Origin: Bacteroidia bacterium
GTDB lineage: Bacteria > Bacteroidota > Bacteroidia > UKL13-3
DNA length: 53,692 nt
Direction: 5' to 3'
Assembly: GCA_025454975.1 (NCBI GenBank)
Contig: JALONK010000018.1
Span: 1-53,692 of the forward strand
The translations under genes and the position numbers were made by a program. Shown here piece after piece: positions 25,645 through 33,907 of this stretch (position 1 is its first letter; each line of letters opens with the position of its first letter). The notes below the pieces were generated by a model. It worked only from the letters and a program-made list of their open reading frames with translations. It was not told where the DNA came from and ran no database searches.

Positions 25645-25947
25645 ATGGCTAATCATAAATCAGCAATAAAGCGCATTAGAGCAAATGCCACAAAACGTTT
25701 AAGAAATCGTTATCAGGCTAAAACTACGCGTACCCTAATTAAAGGTTTACGTACGAGCACAGACAAGGTTGAGGCGCAAGGAATGTATAATAAAATAGCT
25801 TCTTTGTTAGATAAGTTAGCTAAGAAAAACATAATTCATAAAAACAAAGCTTCAAACCAAAAAAGTAAATTAGCAAAAGTTGTTGCTAAAATTGGTACAG
25901 AAACTAAAAAAGTGGCTACAAAAAAGGCTTCTTCAAAAAAGAAATAA
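25645..25947 (+). CDS. rpsT: 30S ribosomal protein S20
   Basis: The 100 aa, very basic helical protein starts [21 protein letters not shown] like S20. It ends in a Lys-rich tail (KKASSKKK) that is longer than in E. coli. It binds 16S rRNA early in 30S assembly. It has its own promoter and a strong terminator. Confidence 0.95.
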   Translation: MANHKSAIKRIRANATKRLRNRYQAKTTRTLIKGLRTSTDKVEAQGMYNKIASLLDKLAKKNIIHKNKASNQKSKLAKVVAKIGTETKKVATKKASSKKK

Positions 25948-25968
25948 AATTTTATATATATGATTTTT

Positions 25969-25998
25969 AAAAGGCTTTCCTTTCGGAAAGCCTTTTTT
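25969..25998 (+). terminator. rho-independent terminator after rpsT
   Basis: A perfect 12-bp stem AAAAGGCTTTCC / GGAAAGCCTTTT with a TTTC loop, ending in T's. Confidence 0.92.
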
Positions 25999-26054
25999 GT
26001 TTGTGTTTGTAAGGTGTCTTGTTTATGTTTACACTCAACTAATAATTTGAACCA

Positions 26055-26669
26055 TTGGAAAACTTTTGGGATATATTTAAGCCTAAAGTGCTTGTAGAAT
26101 ATGGCGGATTAGCGCTTGTGCTTGTAGTTATTTTTTTAGAGAATGGCGTTTTCTTTGGATTCTTTCTTCCGGGAGACTCTTTGTTGTTCACTGTTGGACT
26201 GCTCTGTTATTTAGGGGTGTTGGATGTTGAGTTAGGATCATTAATCATATATATCGGTTTAGCCGCTATTGCCGGATATTATGCCGGATATTACTTTGGA
26301 TTTAAAACAGGTAACGCGTTATATAAGCGTGAAGACACCCTGTTTTTTAAAAAGAAGTATATTTTTACTGCTGAAGATTTTTATAAGAAATATGGAGGCC
26401 TAACATTAATTATGGGAAGGTTTTTACCCATTGTTAGAACTTTCGCCCCGATTTTAGCAGGAATAGTAAAGGTAAAACATAGCACGTTCTTCTTTTATAA
26501 CGTTGTTGGTGCATTTTTATGGCCAGGAACCATTGTTACAGCCGGCTATTTCGTTGGTAGTGTTTTTCCAAATGCTCTTAACTATCTCGATTTTATTGTT
26601 ATTGGTTTTATTGTGGTAACAACTATACCTATAATTAATAACCTACGTAAAAAGAAAAGTCAACAATAA
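26055..26669 (+). CDS. DedA family membrane protein
   Basis: This 204 aa inner-membrane protein has the DedA/VTT signature. It shows FLENGVFFGFFLPGDSLLFTVGLL with the acidic residues, and the amphipathic GRFLPIVRTFAPILAG with the conserved Arg residues. DedA proteins affect membrane polarity, and some flip undecaprenyl phosphate or phosphatidylethanolamine. The start is TTG at 26055, with no ATG candidate nearby. It is convergent with the LolE-like gene (2-base gap). Confidence 0.88.
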   Translation: MENFWDIFKPKVLVEYGGLALVLVVIFLENGVFFGFFLPGDSLLFTVGLLCYLGVLDVELGSLIIYIGLAAIAGYYAGYYFGFKTGNALYKREDTLFFKKKYIFTAEDFYKKYGGLTLIMGRFLPIVRTFAPILAGIVKVKHSTFFFYNVVGAFLWPGTIVTAGYFVGSVFPNALNYLDFIVIGFIVVTTIPIINNLRKKKSQQ

Positions 26670-26671
26670 AG

Positions 26672-27904
26672 TTATCCATTATTCTTTGCCAACTTTTCTG
26701 CCTTTAGTGCGGGATACCAAGAGGTAATTACTCCTAAAACAACTACGGTTATAAAAACAATCAAAACGTCTGAAGCAATAACCTTTATAGGATAGGCACT
26801 AAAAAGTTCATTAATGCTGCCATCAATTGCTATAATGCCATAATGTTGTTGCACCAAACTTAAGACTAACCCTAAAATTATTCCAATGCCGCCACCAAAA
26901 ACAGAAATCATAAGTCCTTCGAAAAGAAAAACGCGTCGGATAATTTCTGATGTCAACCCCATGCTTTTCATAATGGTTATATCTTTGGTTTTTTCGATTA
27001 CCAAGATATACAACGAGCCAATGGTATTTGACGCGGCCACAAGCAAAATAAAAAGCAAAATCATGTAACTTACTGCCTTTTCCGACTTCATTACTTTAAA
27101 AAAGGTTTCTCGTTGTTCGTACCTATCTTTAATTAAACAGTTGGCGCCTAATAATTCGTTTAACTTGCTTTTTACGGCTGACAGTTTATTTATGTTTTCA
27201 ACCTTTATGTCTATTGCAGAAACAACATTGTTTCGGTTCAATAATTCGGATGTAAATGTAAGTGGACAAACAATATATTTGTTATCCACTTCTTCTTGAA
27301 CCGAAAAAACCCCACCCGGATAAACCAGTGCTTTATTAAACGCTCCTTCTGTAGAAATTACTGTTGAAACGTCTCTGTTTGGTACATAAATGCCTAATGG
27401 CTTAAACACATCATTTGGGTCAACGGATAGGCGATATGCTATTCCTTGTCCAACAACGGCGTATATACTATCATTTCGAATATCAACAAAGCCATTAATA
27501 ATCGTGCTGTCAAATCGGGTAACTTCATCATAAAACTCATCAACACCTTTTATTGTAGCAATTGTTTGTTGATTATTATACCTCAATAATACGTTTTCTT
27601 CTAAAGTAGCAGAGGCGTATAAAACACCTTCAACGCTTCTTATAAGGTTTAGGTTTGCTTGGCTATTACTTATGATTTTACCCGATTTTGGAACAATTTT
27701 TATGTCAGGATCGAAATTGGTATACAACGATGCAAACAAGCTTTCAAAACCATTAAATACACTTAAAACAATAACCAGTGCAGCGGCGCCAACCAAATAT
27801 CCCAAAAGAGAAATGCCGGAAATTATTGTTATCAAACCAAGTCCCCCGGTTTTCTTTCTAGAGAAAAAGTATCTGAATGCAATAAAAAGGGCTAACCTAT
27901 TCAA
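26672..27904 (-). CDS. LolC/LolE-type ABC transporter permease (FtsX family)
   Basis: This 410 aa permease has an N-terminal transmembrane helix (LITIISGISLLGYLVGAAALVIVLSVFNGFE), a periplasmic MacB-like core domain (about 50-265), and three C-terminal helices. The C-terminal part carries the FtsX landmark KTKDITIMKSMGLTSEIIRRVFLFEG. In Proteobacteria LolCE with LolD extracts lipoproteins from the inner membrane, and the same role is likely here. No ATPase gene is adjacent. The start is TTG, 11 bases after the end of the upstream methyltransferase gene, suggesting an operon. Confidence 0.87.
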   Translation of the reverse strand: MNRLALFIAFRYFFSRKKTGGLGLITIISGISLLGYLVGAAALVIVLSVFNGFESLFASLYTNFDPDIKIVPKSGKIISNSQANLNLIRSVEGVLYASATLEENVLLRYNNQQTIATIKGVDEFYDEVTRFDSTIINGFVDIRNDSIYAVVGQGIAYRLSVDPNDVFKPLGIYVPNRDVSTVISTEGAFNKALVYPGGVFSVQEEVDNKYIVCPLTFTSELLNRNNVVSAIDIKVENINKLSAVKSKLNELLGANCLIKDRYEQRETFFKVMKSEKAVSYMILLFILLVAASNTIGSLYILVIEKTKDITIMKSMGLTSEIIRRVFLFEGLMISVFGGGIGIILGLVLSLVQQHYGIIAIDGSINELFSAYPIKVIASDVLIVFITVVVLGVITSWYPALKAEKLAKNNG

Positions 27905-27915
27905 CTGGTTTGGAG

Positions 27916-28719
27916 TTAATCTTTATAGGCTTTTACAATTAAGCCGGTACCGGTTTTGTGCGTAGTGTAAGTATCAGCCCAATTTAACAAATAAGCAAAC
28001 GGGTATGTTAATATATAATAAAAAGGAAGAATTATAAAAAAAGCCTTGCTTGCGTTCAGCATACTCATCGGGTATTTCATACTAAGTTTCCATGCTATTT
28101 TACCGGGAGCCCCATAAGAATACAATATTTCCATCTTATTAAATCCGGCTTTTTTAAGCTTCAAGCGCATTTCTTCTACAGGATAACCATCTCTAACATG
28201 CTCTCCGATAAAAGACTCTCCGTGCTCATCAGCATTACTGCCTCCTTGATCACTTGGAGTAGAAATAAGAAGCATGGCCCCACTTTTCATTGAACGATTA
28301 AAGTGAGTAAACACATCAACATCCTCTAAAATATGTTCCATTACATCTACACAAAGCACCAAATCATATTCATTAGTTGCATGCGGTTTTGTTAAGTCGC
28401 CCACTTTGAATGTTACATTCTTATATCCGATTTGTTTAAAAAAGGCATTACAATCTTCTATTTGTTCTTCTTTTACATCAACTGCTTCAATAATACAATT
28501 CGGATTTTTTCCGGCAACATAAAAGCTATATTGACCGAAGCCGGAACCCGCATCCATCATTTTAAATGATTTCTTAAAGCCCGGCCAATTGCGTAATTCA
28601 CGATGTATATGCCAAGTACGCAGCAACAATAAATCAAGTAATTTATAAAACAACTTACGAAGCGTTATCGAGCGGTTAAATACAATTCCTAGGTCTTTCT
28701 TTATCGGGTCGTATTCCAT
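27916..28719 (-). CDS. class I SAM-dependent methyltransferase
   Basis: This 267 aa protein has motif I MMDAGSGFGQYSFYVA (Gly-rich SAM loop), the acidic residue in IEAVDVKEEQIE, motif IV YDLVLCVDVMEHILED and a downstream LLISTPSD. A hydrophobic C-terminal segment (about residues 222-248) suggests membrane association. Such enzymes in Bacteroidota often act in lipid or polysaccharide metabolism; the substrate is unknown. It is upstream of, and probably co-transcribed with, the LolE-like gene. Confidence 0.85.
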   Translation of the reverse strand: MEYDPIKKDLGIVFNRSITLRKLFYKLLDLLLLRTWHIHRELRNWPGFKKSFKMMDAGSGFGQYSFYVAGKNPNCIIEAVDVKEEQIEDCNAFFKQIGYKNVTFKVGDLTKPHATNEYDLVLCVDVMEHILEDVDVFTHFNRSMKSGAMLLISTPSDQGGSNADEHGESFIGEHVRDGYPVEEMRLKLKKAGFNKMEILYSYGAPGKIAWKLSMKYPMSMLNASKAFFIILPFYYILTYPFAYLLNWADTYTTHKTGTGLIVKAYKD

Positions 28720-28815
28720 TTTTATAATTCAATATTTTTATTGCGGCAATATACATTAAACCATCAGAAAAATGAACACCTGTTGATTACATGGCCGGAG
28801 GATTTAACCATAAAT

Positions 28816-28846
28816 TTTGGCAGACACATTTTGTTTTATACTTTTG
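28816..28846 (+). promoter_or_regulatory. promoter of the gtrA-like gene
   Basis: TTTG at 28816-28819, a 19-base spacer and TACTTTTG at 28839-28846. The GTG start is 4 bases after the -7 box, so the transcript is likely leaderless or nearly so. Confidence 0.65.
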
Positions 28847-28850
28847 ATAC

Positions 28851-29369
28851 GTGAAGCAAATCAAAGCCATTAGAAAATGGATACGTCAATATCCAATGTT
28901 GCACAAATTTTTGAAGTTTGGCTTTGTTGGCTGTGCCAGTACTGTTGCCAGCTTAATGGTGTTTTGGCTTATTGCTGTGCAGTTCCCCCAACTCAATTTA
29001 CTATCCAAAGCCATTGGCTATATTATGGGGTTTTTTGTTGGATTCTCTTTAAATAAATTTTGGACATATGTTGACCAAACGGAAGATGGAGAAAAGTATT
29101 TGTTAAAATATATTGTGGTTTATGGCATCACCTTTTTTGTTTACTTATTGTTTAATTACGTGTGCGATCACTATATACATCCAGAACGTTTTATTGCGCC
29201 CGGTTTTAGTGCATTGGGATTGCCTGAGTGGGCAGATTGGTTGTTAAAAAACGGAACCTTCGTAAGTAATATATTATCAATTGGGGTGAATGTGGTGTTG
29301 AACTTTTTGGGTACAAACTTTTTGGTGTTTAGGGTGCCTGAGCCAAAAGAATTGTTCGACGAAAACTAG
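28851..29369 (+). CDS. GtrA family membrane protein
   Basis: This 172 aa protein has four transmembrane helices of the GtrA family, beginning FLKFGFVGCASTVASLMVFW, with GFFVGFSLNKFWTYVD and ending VVLNFLGTNFLVFR. Family members help move lipid-linked sugars (undecaprenyl-P-glucose and similar) across the inner membrane. No glycosyltransferase is adjacent, so the partner is unknown. The start is GTG. Its 3' end overlaps the convergent transglycosylase-like gene by 4 bases. Confidence 0.88.
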   Translation: MKQIKAIRKWIRQYPMLHKFLKFGFVGCASTVASLMVFWLIAVQFPQLNLLSKAIGYIMGFFVGFSLNKFWTYVDQTEDGEKYLLKYIVVYGITFFVYLLFNYVCDHYIHPERFIAPGFSALGLPEWADWLLKNGTFVSNILSIGVNVVLNFLGTNFLVFRVPEPKELFDEN

Positions 29370-30595
29370 TCTTTCTTCTTAAGCTTTTTCTTTTGTGCCG
29401 GCGACATACCATTGATGCGTTTGTAGTATCCTGTTTTTGATTGCTTAACCCAAATGGTAAGTTTTTGTCCGCTCTTTAGTTGGTTTGATTTAAGCTTATT
29501 CCAACTTTTTACCTCAAAAACAGTAACATCAAACCAGTCTGCCACATCACTCAGTTTATCATTTTTCTTTACCACATAGTACACCCTCTTTTTATCAAAA
29601 TTAGTTTGTTCTTTAGGTTTAGTTTCGGGGGGGCCGGTTTTGGATGATTTTGAAGAATCAATGCCGGTTTTCTGTATAGCCACCGGAGTAAACTCAGTAG
29701 GATTAGGCAGGGGTTTATATACGCTATCTTTTAACAAATCAAAGTGTTTGCCTTTCGATTTTGGTAACCTTATTATGTATCCATCCAAATTATAGGGTAT
29801 AACATCCTTTTTGAATGTTGGGTTAAGCCTCCTTAGTTGTTCAATAGGAATGTCTAAGGTTGATGAGATTTGCTGGAACGAGAGCCACTTATTAACCAAA
29901 ACGCTATCAGTTTCTATTAACAAAGAAGGTGCTGAGGGCTTAACACCATGCTCTCGATAAAAATTACATATATATGCGGCAGCAATAAATTTTGGATACG
30001 CTTCTCTAGTACCTTCCGGTAAAAAAGGATAAATATCCCAGTAGTTCATACTATTACCGGCCATTCTTATTGCTTTATTTAGAACAACAGGAGAATTTGC
30101 GTATGCCGCAATAACCAAGGGCCATTGACGATAAATACTATATAAATCTTTTAAGTGGGTTGCAGCTGTAAACGAAGATTTGGTTTGATCTTTTCGTTCG
30201 TCAACGTATGAGTTTACCTTTAACTTATACATTTTAGAAACTTGATACGACATCAACCAAATTCCGCTGGCGCCGGAGCTCGCTTGAACTAATGGGTCTA
30301 ATTCAGAAAGTGCAACAGCTAAATATTTTAAATCGCCCGGAACACTTTTACCTCGTAAAACACGATCTAACATTGGGAAGTACATTTTACTTAAACCAAC
30401 AATTTCTCTTGTCTTCTCCGGGTTAGCAAGATAGGCATCAATATGTTTGCGTACCTCTGGATGATACGTAACGTCTACTTGAGCCTTTAATCCTGATAGT
30501 CGTTGGATATAAAGCTGCTCATTTGCGGATTCCTTAGCGTTAACAATTAAAACACTTAACACTAATGAATAAACTATTGTTAATATTCTTTTCAA
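29366..30595 (-). CDS. degenerate MltD-like lytic transglycosylase with two LysM domains
   Basis: This 409 aa exported protein has a signal peptide (residues 1-20), an SLT domain (about 80-215) and two LysM domains (about 228-280 and 333-377), then a basic tail. The SLT body is well preserved around the active site (GDLKYLAVALSELDP, GASGIW, FLPEGTREAYPKFIAAAYI). The catalytic Glu, expected in the family pattern YLAVAES, is Leu96 here. The AYNxGPG motif is AYANSPV. I infer loss of enzyme activity and retention of peptidoglycan binding. Glu98, two residues on, could be a displaced catalyst. The start is TTG, 11 bases after gatA. Confidence 0.8.
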   Translation of the reverse strand: MKRILTIVYSLVLSVLIVNAKESANEQLYIQRLSGLKAQVDVTYHPEVRKHIDAYLANPEKTREIVGLSKMYFPMLDRVLRGKSVPGDLKYLAVALSELDPLVQASSGASGIWLMSYQVSKMYKLKVNSYVDERKDQTKSSFTAATHLKDLYSIYRQWPLVIAAYANSPVVLNKAIRMAGNSMNYWDIYPFLPEGTREAYPKFIAAAYICNFYREHGVKPSAPSLLIETDSVLVNKWLSFQQISSTLDIPIEQLRRLNPTFKKDVIPYNLDGYIIRLPKSKGKHFDLLKDSVYKPLPNPTEFTPVAIQKTGIDSSKSSKTGPPETKPKEQTNFDKKRVYYVVKKNDKLSDVADWFDVTVFEVKSWNKLKSNQLKSGQKLTIWVKQSKTGYYKRINGMSPAQKKKLKKKD

Positions 30596-30606
30596 TGTTT
30601 TCTTTT

Positions 30607-32016
30607 TTATATTAATGATGCCAAGCTCATTAAATTACCTTCTTCAAATGGCCTTCCCATTAACTGCACGCCCATAGGCATTTTATTTGAATGTTCTGCC
30701 ATTGGCACAGATATAGCAGGGTAACCGGTTATGTTAGCATGAACGGTAAATATATCGGCTAAATACATGGCAATTGGGTTATTTGCTTTTTCACCAAACT
30801 TAAAAGCCGGGGTAGGTGTAGTTGGCGATAATATGAAATCATAATCATTGAAAATTTCCAATGTTTTTTGCTGTACCAAGCGCCTAACCTTTTGTGCTTT
30901 GGTGTAATATGCGTCATAAGAACCGGCAGACAACACAAAGGTTCCAAGCATTATCCTTCGCTTTACCTCTGCTCCAAATCCTTCGCTTCTCGATTTTTTA
31001 AAAGTGGTTTCAAGATCTCCGGCCTCTTTACTTCTGTGGCCAAACATTAACCCACTGTAGCGAGAAAGATTAGAAGAGGCTTCGGCTGTGGTAAGCACAT
31101 AATAAACAGGAACAAGGTAATCTAAATAGGGGAAACTAACTTCAACCACTTCATGTCCTAATTTTTTCAATTTATCTATTACAAGTAATGTGTTTGACTG
31201 AACCTCGCTGTCAATTCCCTCATGATAAACACACTCTTTTATATAAGCAATTTTAACCTTAGAAGGTGGCATTATTGAACTGTAAGCTGGCACCGGATTG
31301 GCAGAAGACGTTGCATCATTTTCATCTCTTCCTGATATCACCTCCATAACCAATTGCATATCTTGCATGCTTTTGGTTATTGGACCAATTTGATCGAATG
31401 AAGAAGCATAAGCTAATAGTCCATTTCTTGAAATTCTTCCATAAGTTGGCTTCAAACCAATAACTCCACAAAATGCCGCTGGCTGTCTTACAGAACCACC
31501 GGTATCGCTAGCAATAGCAACCTGGCACAAATCTGCTTGAACGGCAACTGCTGCTCCTCCCGACGAACCACCTGAAACCCTAGTTGTATCCGCAGCGTTT
31601 TTAACCGGACCATAATAAGAGGTCTCGTTAGAGGCGCCCATCGCAAACTCATCACAGTTTAATCTACCAATAATTATTGCATCTTCAGCAAGAAGCCTTT
31701 CAACAGCAGTGGCATGGAATAAAGATTCAAAGCCGCTTAACATTTTAGATGAAGCAGTAACTTGATGACCTTTGTAACAAATATTATCTTTTAATCCTAT
31801 AACCATTCCGGCTAATTTACCGGCGGTACCTGCGTTTATCTTTTGTTGAATTTTATCCGCTTCTAAAAGTGCTTCTGTTTCAAAAACTTCAACGAAAGCA
31901 TTTAGATGTTGGTGTGTGCTAATGTTATCTAAATAATGCAAAACAAGACCACGTAGGGTGATCTTGTTTTGTTTTATATCTTCTACAATATGGTTTAACG
32001 TACTGTAATTTTCCAC
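30607..32016 (-). CDS. gatA: Asp/Glu-tRNA amidotransferase subunit A
   Basis: GatA is the amidase subunit of GatCAB, which converts Glu-tRNA(Gln) and Asp-tRNA(Asn) to the amidated forms. The 469 aa protein holds the amidase-signature triad Lys76 (GLKDNI), cis-Ser151 (SGGSSGG) and Ser175 (DTGGSVRQPA), with the same spacing as characterised GatA. gatB and gatC are not in the window. The start is GTG, 2 bases after the tatA stop, so tatA-gatA-transglycosylase form a tight minus-strand operon. Confidence 0.96.
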   Translation of the reverse strand: MENYSTLNHIVEDIKQNKITLRGLVLHYLDNISTHQHLNAFVEVFETEALLEADKIQQKINAGTAGKLAGMVIGLKDNICYKGHQVTASSKMLSGFESLFHATAVERLLAEDAIIIGRLNCDEFAMGASNETSYYGPVKNAADTTRVSGGSSGGAAVAVQADLCQVAIASDTGGSVRQPAAFCGVIGLKPTYGRISRNGLLAYASSFDQIGPITKSMQDMQLVMEVISGRDENDATSSANPVPAYSSIMPPSKVKIAYIKECVYHEGIDSEVQSNTLLVIDKLKKLGHEVVEVSFPYLDYLVPVYYVLTTAEASSNLSRYSGLMFGHRSKEAGDLETTFKKSRSEGFGAEVKRRIMLGTFVLSAGSYDAYYTKAQKVRRLVQQKTLEIFNDYDFILSPTTPTPAFKFGEKANNPIAMYLADIFTVHANITGYPAISVPMAEHSNKMPMGVQLMGRPFEEGNLMSLASLI

Positions 32017-32018
32017 TA

Positions 32019-32237
32019 TTAAGCTTTTGTTTCTTCTTTTCTGTCTTTTTCTTTCATACCTTCTTCAATGTGAGATTTAACATTTTTCTTAGCATCGTTA
32101 AATTCTCTTATTCCTTGTCCAATGCCTCGCATTAATTCAGGAATTTTTTTACCCCCAAACAACAACACCACAACTAGAATGATAAAAATCCATTCTCCTC
32201 CTCCAAGGTTACCTATAAATAATAAAGAAGTGCTCAT
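32019..32237 (-). CDS. tatA: Sec-independent translocase protein TatA/E
   Basis: This 72 aa protein has an N-terminal transmembrane helix ([29 protein letters not shown]), with the FGGKK-P hinge and an amphipathic helix ([14 protein letters not shown]). It is followed by a charged tail. It forms the pore component of the twin-arginine translocase. TatC is not in the window. A TAACTTTG promoter element lies 22 bases upstream of the ATG. Confidence 0.93.
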   Translation of the reverse strand: MSTSLLFIGNLGGGEWIFIILVVVLLFGGKKIPELMRGIGQGIREFNDAKKNVKSHIEEGMKEKDRKEETKA

Positions 32238-32259
32238 ATTAATCTTTTTAATGAAGCGA

Positions 32260-32267
32260 CAAAGTTA
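32260..32267 (-). promoter_or_regulatory. -7 element of the tatA-gatA operon promoter
   Basis: On the minus strand this reads TAACTTTG, matching TAnnTTTG, 22 bases before the tatA start. Confidence 0.5.
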
Positions 32268-32289
32268 AATTTAATTTTATTAAAACCTA

Positions 32290-33852
32290 TTATTTAAGCG
32301 ACACCAACTTTTTGAGTTTTTTAAGCTCTTTATCCGTAAGGTGGCGCCACTCTCCCCTTTCCAAACCCTTTTTATCTAATGCGGCAAACTCAAGCCTATC
32401 AAGTTTGTCAACCAAATAGCCTAATGCCTCAAACGTGCGGTGAATAATTCTATTTTTACCGCTGTGTATTTGAATCATTACCTCTTTTTTGTCTTTTGGA
32501 TTTGGCAATCCAACCATATCAGGAATAAACGGACCATCCTCCAGCTGAACACCGTTGTTAACCAAATCATGCATATCTTTTGCTTGCATAGCTTTATTCA
32601 AAACAGCCTTGTAAACTTTAGTAACATTATATTTTGGATGAGTAAGGCGCTGTGTTAACTCGCCATCATTGGTTAATAATATTACGCCCGTGGTGTTTCT
32701 ATCCAACCTGCCAACCGGATAAACCTTAGGCAAGCGAGGGTCTTGAATCAAATCCATAATTATTTTACGCTTTTCAGGATCATCGCTGGTAGTTATGGTG
32801 TCCTTAGGCTTATTCATAATTAGATATGCCTTTTTCTCCCAGTTTAATTTTTCTTTGTTATACCTTACTTCATCACCAGGCTTAACCTTGTAACCCATTT
32901 CAGTGATTACAACTCCATTTACCTGAACCAAACCTGCGCCAATTAATGTATCGGCTTCACGTCTACTACAAATTCCTGCATTTGAAATAAATCGGTTTAA
33001 CCTTACCTCTCCCTGAACTAAATTATTTAAACTTTCTTCACTTGCAGCAATAATGTCTCTTGCCTTCGCCCCTCTAACCATTTTGGTTGTTCCTCTTGCT
33101 TTTGATTCACGTACAGGCCTTCTATCATCACCTCTTCTTGCTGTACTATCATCCGAAAATCTTTTACGTTTTGGAAACGAATCATCTTGAGATGGCCCTT
33201 TTTTTCTCAACGGTTTATCAAAGTTCCTTACGCCTCTTTTTGGTCTTTTATCGTCGCTGTCGTTATCTGATCTGTTAAATGTTGATTGGTTTCGTTTTAG
33301 AAAAGAATCATCTGAAGGTCCGGATTTTCTGAACGGCTTATCAAAACTTCTTGTTCCCCTTTTTGGTCTTCTGTCATCGCTGTCTTTATCCGCTCGGTTA
33401 AATGCTGGTTTATTTCGTTTTGAAAAAGAATCATCTTCACTTGATTTTAACCTTGAGTATGGCTTGTCTGTGCTTCTCTTGAATCTTGAGTCTGCCGGCT
33501 TTCTGTCGTTAAATTTACCTGTAGATTTTTTTTCTCTAAAAGGTTTGTTATCATCACTTCTATATGTTGAGGAAGATGACGCCTTTTTAAAACCGGTTTT
33601 CTTTTTCCAACCACTGCTAGTCCTTTCGTCTCCCTTCTTATCGGCTGGTTTGCTACTTTTGTATGGTGTTGACCTGTATGGTTTATCCTCAGAGTTACTT
33701 TTTTTCCTTTCATCATCTCTGCTTGATTTAAACGGCTTGTTCTTTGAGAATCGCCCCTCTGTTGCTCTATTTTTATTGCCGAATGATGATTTTTTTTCGC
33801 CTTTGGATGAAGACTTTTTATCGTCGTTATAAGGTCTTTTTCTAAGTCCCAT
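32290..33852 (-). CDS. RsuA/RluB-type pseudouridine synthase with long charged N-terminal extension
   Basis: The C-terminal half of this 520 aa protein is a 23S rRNA pseudouridine synthase of the RluB/RsuA family. An S4 RNA-binding domain (about 283-330; RLNRFISNAGICSRREAD) precedes the catalytic domain with Asp384 in GRLDRNTTGVILLTNDGEL and the C-terminal GKNRIIHRTFEALGY. Residues 1-270 form a disordered Lys/Arg/Asp/Ser-rich extension. It includes a tandem repeat of about 41 residues (units starting at 140, 181 and a partial one at 223; each begins DDSF and contains DSDD-RPKRG and FDKP-RK-GPS). Such extensions probably bind rRNA or change localisation. Confidence 0.92.
   Translation of the reverse strand: MGLRKRPYNDDKKSSSKGEKKSSFGNKNRATEGRFSKNKPFKSSRDDERKKSNSEDKPYRSTPYKSSKPADKKGDERTSSGWKKKTGFKKASSSSTYRSDDNKPFREKKSTGKFNDRKPADSRFKRSTDKPYSRLKSSEDDSFSKRNKPAFNRADKDSDDRRPKRGTRSFDKPFRKSGPSDDSFLKRNQSTFNRSDNDSDDKRPKRGVRNFDKPLRKKGPSQDDSFPKRKRFSDDSTARRGDDRRPVRESKARGTTKMVRGAKARDIIAASEESLNNLVQGEVRLNRFISNAGICSRREADTLIGAGLVQVNGVVITEMGYKVKPGDEVRYNKEKLNWEKKAYLIMNKPKDTITTSDDPEKRKIIMDLIQDPRLPKVYPVGRLDRNTTGVILLTNDGELTQRLTHPKYNVTKVYKAVLNKAMQAKDMHDLVNNGVQLEDGPFIPDMVGLPNPKDKKEVMIQIHSGKNRIIHRTFEALGYLVDKLDRLEFAALDKKGLERGEWRHLTDKELKKLKKLVSLK
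33187..33435 (-). repeat. tandem repeat inside the rluB-like extension
   Basis: Two units of 123-126 bases (codons 140-180 and 181-222) encode near-identical segments with shared blocks DDSF-KRN, FNR-D-DSDD-RPKRG and DKP-RK-GPS. A third partial unit follows at codon 223. The copies have diverged mostly at synonymous and conservative positions. Confidence 0.75.
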
Positions 33853-33870
33853 ATTGAATAATTAAGATTG

Positions 33871-33878
33871 CAAAGGTA
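33871..33878 (-). promoter_or_regulatory. -7 element of the rluB-like gene promoter
   Basis: On the minus strand this reads TACCTTTG, 18 bases before the start codon. It lies close to the divergent patatin promoter element at 33884-33891. Confidence 0.55.
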
Positions 33879-33883
33879 TTGAT

Positions 33884-33891
33884 TATCTTTG
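33884..33891 (+). promoter_or_regulatory. -7 element of the patatin gene promoter
   Basis: TATCTTTG fits TAnnTTTG, 16 bases before the ATG at 33908. The opposite-strand element of the rluB-like gene is only 5 bases away, so the two promoters must compete for polymerase. Confidence 0.5.
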
Positions 33892-33907
33892 AATACCTGA
33901 TTGAATA

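Noticed and set aside
33187-33435. CRISPR-like repeat
   Set aside because: The repeats are codon-phased, adjoin without spacers and encode a continuous protein.
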